From Rhodanobacter sp. B04 (GTDB lineage Bacteria > Pseudomonadota > Gammaproteobacteria > Xanthomonadales > Rhodanobacteraceae), in contig NZ_MUNV01000026.1 in assembly GCF_002001125.1 (NCBI RefSeq), positions 62,001-126,000 on the forward strand: a stretch of 64,000 bases of DNA, read 5' to 3'. A model generated the notes under the pieces. It saw nothing but the letters and a program-made list of their open reading frames with translations. It made no database searches and had not been told where the DNA came from. Shown here in pieces: positions 57,009 to 64,000 of the stretch. The position numbers and the translations under genes were made by a program. The stretch's first letter is position 1; the number at the start of each line of letters is the position of its first letter.

Positions 57009-57057
57009 TAAGGCCGACTTTCCAACATATACCGTTCTTTTCTAGAGGTTCAGAGTC

Positions 57058-58248
<1,191 letters not shown>

Positions 58249-58260
58249 GCGGTAATGTGG

Positions 58261-58290
58261 AAGCCGCCCGTGCAACGGGCGGTTTCCTGC
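58261..58290 (+). terminator. Terminator after tuf copy 2
   Basis: GCCGCCCGT and ACGGGCGGT form a 9-bp stem with a GCA loop and are followed by TTCCTGC. It separates the str operon from the S10 operon. Confidence 0.7.
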
Positions 58291-58295
58291 AAGGC

Positions 58296-58324
58296 TTGTT
58301 CTGCGGTTGCAGATAGGCTATAGT
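58296..58324 (+). promoter_or_regulatory. Candidate sigma-70 promoter of the S10 operon
   Basis: TTGTTC (3 of 6), 17-base spacer, TATAGT (5 of 6). It lies just past the tuf terminator and would give a leader of about 310 bases before rpsJ. The choice is by eye. Confidence 0.5.
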
Positions 58325-58330
58325 TGCCAA

Positions 58331-58643
58331 GTTAACTCACCGGGCAATCATCATATTGACCGGTTTACCGCGAAATGAGGTGCAGGAAGCGCTTCGAATT
58401 CGCCTACAAGGATGTTGCGGGAAGTCTTGATCGTGGAAGATGTTTTCTGTCGATCGAATGATTTCCGCGTCATGTTTTCTGTCTGAGCAGGCCGAGTTGC
58501 GGTCTGCTCAGCGTTTTTGGGTCTTCCGGGCGGGCATTTGCCTGGCGGACTTGTTGTAGATCACAAGCAGTTCAATGGGTTGTGCGGGGTGGTGAGAAGC
58601 CACTCCGATTCACAGTTTGTTCTTTAGACAACAGGACACGGTT
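58331..58643 (+). promoter_or_regulatory. S10 operon leader with attenuator hairpin
   Basis: This untranslated stretch holds a perfect 8-bp stem CTGAGCAG/CTGCTCAG (58483-58511) followed by CGTTTTT, an intrinsic-terminator-like attenuator. It also has a direct repeat of ATGTTTTCTGTC at 58440 and 58472. In E. coli, L4 regulates this operon by attenuation in such a leader. Its 14-mer CGAAATGAGGTGCA (58371-58384) also occurs upstream of rpsL at 53813. Confidence 0.55.
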
Positions 58644-58955
58644 ATGGCGAACCAGAAGATTCGCATTCGGCTCAAGGCGTTCGATCATCGTTTGATCGAC
58701 CGTTCGGCCAGTGAGATCGTCGAGACGGCCAAGCGCACTGGCGCAACGGTACTCGGCCCGATTCCGCTCCCGACTAAGATCGAGCGCTACACCATTCTGA
58801 CGTCGCCGCACGTCGACAAGGATGCACGCGACCAGTACGAAACCCGTACGCACAAGCGTGTACTCGACATCGTCGACCCGAACGACAAAACCGTGGACGC
58901 GCTCATGAAGCTTGATCTCGCCGCTGGCGTAGACGTTCAGATCAAGCTCGGTTGA
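58644..58955 (+). CDS. rpsJ: 30S ribosomal protein S10
   Basis: A 103-residue S10, a 30S head protein that also binds NusB and NusG during antitermination. Motifs [28 protein letters not shown] and [14 protein letters not shown]. Length matches E. coli (103). It opens the S10 operon after a long leader. Upstream bases hold ACAGGACACGG as a ribosome site. Confidence 0.98.
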   Translation: MANQKIRIRLKAFDHRLIDRSASEIVETAKRTGATVLGPIPLPTKIERYTILTSPHVDKDARDQYETRTHKRVLDIVDPNDKTVDALMKLDLAAGVDVQIKLG

Positions 58956-58975
58956 GCGACAGACAGGATACGAAG

Positions 58976-59617
58976 ATGAGTATCGGATTGGTTGGCCGCA
59001 AATGCGGCATGAGCCGACTCTTCACTGAAGATGGCCGCTCGATTCCGGTGACGCTGATTGAAGCGACGCCGAACCGCGTGACCCAGTTGAAGACGGACGA
59101 CAACGATGGCTACAGCGCCGTCCAGGTTTCTGCGGGCAGCAAGCGTGCGAACCTGCTGACGCAGCCGCTGAAAGGTCACTACGCGAAGGCCAAGGTTGAG
59201 CCGGGTCGTGGCTTGTGGGAATTCCGCGTGTCTGCCGACGATCTCGGCAAGTACACCGTGGGCAGCGAGATCAAGGCAGACGACGTGTTCACCGTCGGCC
59301 AGATCGTCGACGTTGCCGGCGTGTCGAAAGGCAAGGGCTTCCAGGGCACGATCAAGCGCTGGAACTTCAAGATGGGTGATGCCACCCACGGTAACTCGCT
59401 GTCGCATCGCGCGCCGGGCTCCATCGGCCAGCGTCAGACCCCGGGCCGCGTGTTTCCGGGCAAGAAGATGTCCGGCCACATGGGTGCGGTCAACCGCACG
59501 CAGCAGGGTCTGGAAGTGGTCAAGGTCGACGCCGAGCGTCATCTGATCGCGGTGAAGGGTGCGGTGCCGGGTGCAACCGGTGGCGACGTCATCATCCGCC
59601 CGACGACGAAGAGCTGA
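58976..59617 (+). CDS. rplC: 50S ribosomal protein L3
   Basis: A 213-residue L3 that reaches the peptidyl-transferase centre. Typical elements are [28 protein letters not shown] and the loop [32 protein letters not shown] supports the start at MSIGLVG; an earlier frame start falls inside the rpsJ end. Confidence 0.98.
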   Translation: MSIGLVGRKCGMSRLFTEDGRSIPVTLIEATPNRVTQLKTDDNDGYSAVQVSAGSKRANLLTQPLKGHYAKAKVEPGRGLWEFRVSADDLGKYTVGSEIKADDVFTVGQIVDVAGVSKGKGFQGTIKRWNFKMGDATHGNSLSHRAPGSIGQRQTPGRVFPGKKMSGHMGAVNRTQQGLEVVKVDAERHLIAVKGAVPGATGGDVIIRPTTKS

Positions 59618-59628
59618 GGAGAGACGCC

Positions 59629-60231
59629 ATGGAACTCAATGTTATTGGCGCCAAGTCACTCAACGTGTCGGACGATGTGTTCGGCGGTGAGTACAAGAAG
59701 GCCCTGGTTCACCAGGTCGTCATCGCCTACCAGGCGGGCGGCCGTGCCGGCACCCAGTCGCAGCTGTCGCGCGGCGAGATGTCCGGTACCACCAAGAAAT
59801 TCAAGAAGCAGAAGGGCGGCGGCGCCCGTCACGGTGATTACCGTGCACCGATCTTCGTCGGTGGTGGCCGCACCTTCGCGGCGAAGCCGCGCAGCTACGA
59901 GCAGAAGGTCAACCGCAAGGCTTACCGCGTCGCGATCCGCTCGATCTTTTCCGAGCTGATCCGTCAGGGTCGCCTGAAGGTCGTCGAGAGTTTTGGCGTC
60001 GAGACGCCGAAGACCTCCGCGATGGTCGCCAAGCTGGCCGAGCTGGAAGTGTCCGGTCGCGTGTTGCTGGTGTCGGAAGATGCGAACGAGGCGGTGTTCC
60101 TGGCTGCGCGCAACATTCCGTATATCCATGTGCTGGATGTGATGGGCCTGAATCCGGTCAGCCTGGTCGGCTCCGACCATGTGGTGGTCACGGTTGACGC
60201 GGTGAAGAAGATCGAGGAGTGGCTGGCATGA
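59629..60231 (+). CDS. rplD: 50S ribosomal protein L4
   Basis: A 200-residue L4 with the exit-tunnel loop [26 protein letters not shown]. It is the usual autoregulator of the S10 operon. A GAGGAGAG ribosome site precedes the ATG. Its stop overlaps the rplW start by four bases. Confidence 0.98.
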   Translation: MELNVIGAKSLNVSDDVFGGEYKKALVHQVVIAYQAGGRAGTQSQLSRGEMSGTTKKFKKQKGGGARHGDYRAPIFVGGGRTFAAKPRSYEQKVNRKAYRVAIRSIFSELIRQGRLKVVESFGVETPKTSAMVAKLAELEVSGRVLLVSEDANEAVFLAARNIPYIHVLDVMGLNPVSLVGSDHVVVTVDAVKKIEEWLA

Positions 60232-60521
60232 ACAACGAACGCATTCTCGATACGCTGCGCGCGCCGCACATCTCCGAGAAATCGGCGCGTCTGGCCGAGC
60301 ACAACCAGTACGTATTCGTCGTTGCCCCCGCGGCAACCAAGGCCGATGTCCGCGCTGCCGTGGAAAAGCTGTTCGACGTCAAGGTCGAGCAAGTGAACCT
60401 CGTCAACACCAAGGGCAAGGTCAAGTCCTTCCGTTTCCGCGCTGGCAGCCGCCAGGGCAAGCGCAAGGCCTACGTGCGTCTTGCCGATGGTCAGACCATC
60501 GACGTGTCCGCCAAGGCCTGA
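60228..60521 (+). CDS. rplW: 50S ribosomal protein L23
   Basis: A 97-residue L23 at the exit tunnel, docking site for trigger factor and SRP. Sequence [31 protein letters not shown] is typical. It overlaps rplD by ATGA, with the ribosome site GGAG inside rplD. Confidence 0.97.
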   Translation: MNNERILDTLRAPHISEKSARLAEHNQYVFVVAPAATKADVRAAVEKLFDVKVEQVNLVNTKGKVKSFRFRAGSRQGKRKAYVRLADGQTIDVSAKA

Positions 60522-60538
60522 GCCAGGAGTTTTGTGAG

Positions 60539-61363
60539 ATGGCATTAATCAACCACAAGCCGACCTCGCCGGGCCGTCGTGACGCGGTAAGCGTCCGTAC
60601 GGAAGGCCTGTACAAGGGCGCGCCGTACGCGGCGTTGACCGAGTCGCAGTCCAAGACTGGCGGTCGCAATCATCATGGTCGCATCACGGTGCGTCACCGT
60701 GGCGGCGGTCACAAGCAGCAGTACCGCATCATCGATTTCAAGCGCGACAAGGAAGGCATCGCCGCCCGCGTCGAGCGCATCGAGTACGATCCGAACCGCA
60801 CCGCGCACATCGCGTTGCTGTGCTACGCCGATGGCGAGCGTCGCTACATCATCGCGCCGAAGGGCGTGCAGGTGGACGATCGTCTGGTGTCGGGTCGTGA
60901 TGCGCCGATCAAGGCCGGCAACTGCCTGCAACTGCGCAACATTCCGATGGGCAGCACGATCCACTGCATCGAATTGCGTCCGGGCAAGGGTGCGCAGATC
61001 GCCCGCAGCGCCGGTGCCTCGGTGCAGCTGGTGGCTCGCGAATCCGGTTACGCCACGTTGCGTCTGCGCTCCGGCGAGATGCGTCGCGTCTCGGTCGACT
61101 GCCGCGCCACCATTGGCGAAGTCGGCAACGGCGAGCACAGCCTGAAGAAGCTCGGCAAGGCTGGCGCGAAGCGCTGGCTGGGTATCCGCCCGACCGTTCG
61201 CGGTGTGGTGATGAACCCGGTCGACCATCCGCACGGTGGTGGTGAAGGCAAGACTTCAGGTGGTCGTCATCCGGTCAGCCCGTGGGGCACGCCGGCCAAG
61301 GGCTACAAGACCCGTAACAACAAGCGCACGCAGCAGTTCATCGTGCGTCGTCGTACGAAGTAA
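60539..61363 (+). CDS. rplB: 50S ribosomal protein L2
   Basis: A 274-residue L2, needed for subunit association and peptidyl transfer. Motifs [28 protein letters not shown] and the C-terminal [26 protein letters not shown] with the key His. Length matches the family (273). Confidence 0.98.
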   Translation: MALINHKPTSPGRRDAVSVRTEGLYKGAPYAALTESQSKTGGRNHHGRITVRHRGGGHKQQYRIIDFKRDKEGIAARVERIEYDPNRTAHIALLCYADGERRYIIAPKGVQVDDRLVSGRDAPIKAGNCLQLRNIPMGSTIHCIELRPGKGAQIARSAGASVQLVARESGYATLRLRSGEMRRVSVDCRATIGEVGNGEHSLKKLGKAGAKRWLGIRPTVRGVVMNPVDHPHGGGEGKTSGGRHPVSPWGTPAKGYKTRNNKRTQQFIVRRRTK

Positions 61364-61375
61364 CAGGAAACCGAC

Positions 61376-61648
61376 ATGCCTCGCTCTCTGAAGAAAGGTC
61401 CGTTCGTCGACCTTCACCTCGTCAAGAAGGTGGAAGCTGCGGTTTCCGCCAACAACAAGCGTCCGATCAAGACCTGGTCGCGTCGTTCGATGATCCTGCC
61501 GGAAATGGTTGGCTTGACCATCGCTATTCACAACGGCCGTCAGCACGTACCCGTACTGATCAACGAGAACATGGTCGGGCACAAGCTCGGCGAGTTCGCG
61601 GTGACCCGTACGTTCAAGGGCCATGTCGGCGACAAGAAGGGTAAGTGA
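61376..61648 (+). CDS. rpsS: 30S ribosomal protein S19
   Basis: A 90-residue S19 of the 30S head. Motifs [21 protein letters not shown] and [26 protein letters not shown] lies before the ATG. Its stop shares a base with the rplV start. Confidence 0.98.
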   Translation: MPRSLKKGPFVDLHLVKKVEAAVSANNKRPIKTWSRRSMILPEMVGLTIAIHNGRQHVPVLINENMVGHKLGEFAVTRTFKGHVGDKKGK

Positions 61649-61983
61649 TGAGCACTGAAGCCAAAGCGATCCTGCGTGGCGCCCGCATCTCGGCGCAAAA
61701 GGCACGCCTGGTGGCTGATCTGGTCCGCGGGCTTCCCGTGGGCCGGGCCAGCGACGTGCTCACCTACACCAACAAGAAGGCTGCGGTCCTTGTTCGCAAG
61801 GTGCTGCTGTCGGCCGTCGCCAACGCCGAGAACAATCTCGGTGCTGACGTCGACGAGCTGAAAGTGGCCAGCATCTTCGTTGATGAAGGTCCGGCGATGA
61901 AACGCATGCACGCCCGCGCCAAAGGCCGCGGTTCGCGCATTCTCAAGCGCACCAGCCACATCACTGTGGTTGTTGGTAACTGA
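61648..61983 (+). CDS. rplV: 50S ribosomal protein L22
   Basis: A 111-residue L22 lining the exit tunnel, with the loop ending [18 protein letters not shown]. The ATG overlaps the rpsS stop by one base; a GTG one codon earlier is less likely. Length matches E. coli (110). Confidence 0.97.
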   Translation: MSTEAKAILRGARISAQKARLVADLVRGLPVGRASDVLTYTNKKAAVLVRKVLLSAVANAENNLGADVDELKVASIFVDEGPAMKRMHARAKGRGSRILKRTSHITVVVGN

Positions 61984-61998
61984 CCGAGGATATAGACG

Positions 61999-62754
61999 AT
62001 GGGTCATAAAGTTCATCCCACCGGTATCCGCCTCGGCATTGCCAAGGACTGGAACTCGAAGTGGTTCGCCAACAAGGGCGATTACGCCAAGTATCTCGTG
62101 GCCGACATCAAGGTCCGCGACATGCTGAAGAAGAAGCTGGCCGCCGCCGGCATCTCGAAGATCCAGATCGAGCGTCCGGCCAAGACCGCGCGCGTGACGA
62201 TCCACACCGCCCGTCCGGGCGTGGTGATCGGCAAGAAGGGCGAGGATATCGAGAAGCTGCGCAAGGAAGTCAGCGACATGATGGGCGTCCCGACGCACAT
62301 CAACGTCAACGAAGTGCGCAAGCCCGAGCTGGACGCCCAGCTGGTGGCCGAGTCGATCGCGCAGCAGCTCGAGCGCCGCATCATGTTCCGTCGCGCGATG
62401 AAGCGCTCGGTCGGCAACGCGATGCGCCTCGGCGCCCTGGGTATCAAGATCAACGTGTCCGGTCGTCTGAACGGTGCCGAGATCGCCCGTTCCGAGTGGA
62501 GCCGCGAGGGTCGCGTGCCGCTGCATACGCTGCGCGCCGACATCGACTACGGCACCGCCGAGGCGAAGACCACCTACGGCATCATCGGCATCAAGGTGTG
62601 GGTCTACAAGGGCGAGGTCTTTGACCTGAGCCAGGTGGGCCAGGAGTCGAAGGACGAGCCGTCCTCGCAGCCGCGCCGCGAAGGTGGCGAAGGTCGTCGT
62701 AATGATTCGCGTCGCGAGGCCGGTGACGGCCGCCGCGAGCGGTCTGCGAAGTAA
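61999..62754 (+). CDS. rpsC: 30S ribosomal protein S3
   Basis: A 251-residue S3 with KH domain ([23 protein letters not shown]) that helps mRNA entry. The last ~35 residues form a charged, low-complexity tail ([25 protein letters not shown]), longer than the E. coli end (233 residues total). GAGGATATAGACG precedes the ATG. Confidence 0.98.
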   Translation: MGHKVHPTGIRLGIAKDWNSKWFANKGDYAKYLVADIKVRDMLKKKLAAAGISKIQIERPAKTARVTIHTARPGVVIGKKGEDIEKLRKEVSDMMGVPTHINVNEVRKPELDAQLVAESIAQQLERRIMFRRAMKRSVGNAMRLGALGIKINVSGRLNGAEIARSEWSREGRVPLHTLRADIDYGTAEAKTTYGIIGIKVWVYKGEVFDLSQVGQESKDEPSSQPRREGGEGRRNDSRREAGDGRRERSAK

Positions 62755-62765
62755 GGAGAGTTGCC

Positions 62766-63179
62766 ATGTTGCAACCCAAGCGAACCAAGTACCGCAAGCA
62801 GTTCAAGGGCCGTAACGACGGTCTGGCGCAGTGTTCCAACCTCGTCAGCTTTGGCGAGTACGGCCTGAAGGCAACGACCCACGGTGCGCTCACCGCGCGC
62901 CAGATCGAAGCCGCCCGTCGTTGCATCACCCGTTTCGTGAAGCGTGGCGGCAAGCTGTGGATCCGCGTGTTCCCGGACAAGCCGATCACCAAGAAGCCGA
63001 TCGAAGTGCGAATGGGCGCGGGCAAGGGCAGTGTCGAGTTCTGGGTCGCCCCGATCCAGCCCGGCCGTATGCTCTATGAAATCGAGGGCATCGACGAGGC
63101 AACGGCACGCGAGGCATTCCGCCTGGCCGCCGCCAAGCTCTCGGTGCAGACACAGTTTGTTACCCGGGCGGTGATGTGA
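62766..63179 (+). CDS. rplP: 50S ribosomal protein L16
   Basis: A 137-residue L16 near the A-site tRNA. Motifs [18 protein letters not shown] and [38 protein letters not shown] precedes the ATG. Its stop overlaps the rpmC start by one base. Confidence 0.98.
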   Translation: MLQPKRTKYRKQFKGRNDGLAQCSNLVSFGEYGLKATTHGALTARQIEAARRCITRFVKRGGKLWIRVFPDKPITKKPIEVRMGAGKGSVEFWVAPIQPGRMLYEIEGIDEATAREAFRLAAAKLSVQTQFVTRAVM

Positions 63180-63364
63180 TGGCCACCAAAGATATCAATA
63201 ACCAGTCGGCCGAAGAGCTGAACCAGCATCTGCTGGATCTGCGTAAAGAGCAGTTCAATCTGCGCATGCAGAAAGGCTCCGGCCAGCTCACTCAGCCGCA
63301 CCAGCTTCGCCGCGTTCGGCGTGACATCGCCCGCACGAAGTTTGTGCTCGGCGGCAAGAAGTAA
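63179..63364 (+). CDS. rpmC: 50S ribosomal protein L29
   Basis: A 61-residue L29, a two-helix protein at the tunnel exit. Motif SAEELNQHLLDLRKEQFNLRMQKGSGQL. Start overlaps the rplP stop (TGATG); length is normal (about 63). Confidence 0.97.
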   Translation: MATKDINNQSAEELNQHLLDLRKEQFNLRMQKGSGQLTQPHQLRRVRRDIARTKFVLGGKK

Positions 63365-63376
63365 GGGACGGCTGAC

Positions 63377-63649
63377 ATGAGCGACAACCAGATTCAAGCA
63401 GAAAAGCAGACGCGTACCCTCGAAGGTCGCGTTACCAGCAACAAGATGGACAAGACGGTCACCGTGCTGATCGAGCGCCAGGTTCAGCACTGGCTGCTCG
63501 GCAAGATCATCCGCCGTTCGACCAAGCTGCATGCGCAGGACGACCTCGGTGCGAACGAGGGTGACCTCGTGCGTATCGCCGAGTGCCGTCCGTTGTCCAA
63601 GACCAAACATCACCGCGTGGTTGAAATCATCACGCGCGCCAAAGTCTAA
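63377..63649 (+). CDS. rpsQ: 30S ribosomal protein S17
   Basis: A 90-residue S17, a primary 16S rRNA binder. Motifs [22 protein letters not shown] and [26 protein letters not shown] precedes the ATG. Confidence 0.97.
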   Translation: MSDNQIQAEKQTRTLEGRVTSNKMDKTVTVLIERQVQHWLLGKIIRRSTKLHAQDDLGANEGDLVRIAECRPLSKTKHHRVVEIITRAKV

Positions 63650-63663
63650 GGGAGGGTGCAGCC

Positions 63664-64000
63664 ATGATCCAGATGCAAAGCACGCTTTCCGCAGCGGACA
63701 ACAGCGGCGCGAAGGAACTGATGTGCATCAAGGTGCTCGGCGGCTCCAAGCGCCGTTATGCCGCGATCGGTGACGTGATCAAGGTCACCGTGAAGGATGC
63801 GATTCCCCGCGGCAAGGTAAAGAAGGGCGAGGTGTACAACGCCGTGGTGGTTCGTACCGCCAAGGGTGTGCGCCGTCCCGATGGTTCGCTGATCCGTTTC
63901 GACGGCAATGCAGCGGTCCTCCTCAACAACAAGCTCGAGCCGATCGGCACCCGTATTTTCGGGCCGGTTACCCGCGAGCTGCGCAGCGAGAAGTTCATGA
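63664..64000 (+). CDS. rplN: 50S ribosomal protein L14, cut by window edge
   Basis: About 112 of the expected 122 residues are present: [33 protein letters not shown] and [15 protein letters not shown]14 sits at the subunit interface. GGAGGGTG precedes the ATG. The rest, and the spc operon, lie to the right. Confidence 0.97.
   Translation, partial: MIQMQSTLSAADNSGAKELMCIKVLGGSKRRYAAIGDVIKVTVKDAIPRGKVKKGEVYNAVVVRTAKGVRRPDGSLIRFDGNAAVLLNNKLEPIGTRIFGPVTRELRSEKFM

Overview
The window reads as high-GC chromosomal DNA from a gammaproteobacterium of the order Xanthomonadales. Rhodanobacteraceae (Rhodanobacter, Dyella, Frateuria relatives) is the best guess. The basis is gene order (hemA-prfA; lolB-ispE-tRNAGln-prs-rplY-pth-ychF; tRNATyr-Gly-Thr-tuf-tRNATrp-secE-nusG-rplKAJL-rpoBC-rpsLG-fusA-tuf-S10 operon), the FecI/FecR/TonB receptor style and the REP-like inverted repeats. 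The genus is inference; no database search was possible. I saw no prophage, insertion sequence or CRISPR array.

The left part (1-21 kb) is a mosaic of small accessory and housekeeping units. It holds two related secreted SH3-domain proteins around a Rieske oxygenase and an FKBP isomerase. Next comes a periplasmic methionine-repair pair (dipZ-like and Tat-exported msrB), divergent from an ECF sigma factor and its DUF1109/NrsF-type membrane anti-sigma factor. Between them lie two matches to the form GTAAC(C/G)-N16-CGAA, one facing each way. This makes a self-contained candidate redox-stress regulon. It is followed by YajQ, a flavoprotein, a beta-hydroxyacid dehydrogenase, PhzF, rhomboid, lipoproteins, WrbA, YihY, a TlpA-like thioredoxin, acylphosphatase, PPK2, a SPINDLY-type O-GlcNAc transferase, prfA and hemA.

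The middle (21-29 kb) carries a TPR lipoprotein coupled to lolB, then an unusual in-frame fusion of a GNAT acetyltransferase to IspE, tRNAGln, prs, rplY, pth and ychF. From 29 to 36 kb lies the most interesting accessory locus: a FecI-type sigma factor, a FecR sensor and an STN-containing TonB receptor in one operon. Divergent from it is a secreted protein that fuses a cyanophycinase-like serine peptidase to an isoaspartyl peptidase/asparaginase. I infer a surface-sensed scavenging system for cyanophycin or beta-aspartyl peptides. It is followed by a partner-switch pair, an RsbU-like phosphatase fused to an RsbW-like kinase domain plus a STAS antagonist. A G9 run sits at the phosphatase ribosome-binding site and a large REP-type palindrome lies upstream.

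The right part (39-64 kb) is the core translation and transcription superoperon: four tRNAs, two tuf copies that appear nucleotide-identical 16,951 bp apart, secE, nusG, rplKAJL, rpoBC, str operon and S10 operon up to a truncated rplN at the window edge. Leaders before rplJ, rpoB, rpsL and rpsJ contain hairpins or attenuator-like structures.
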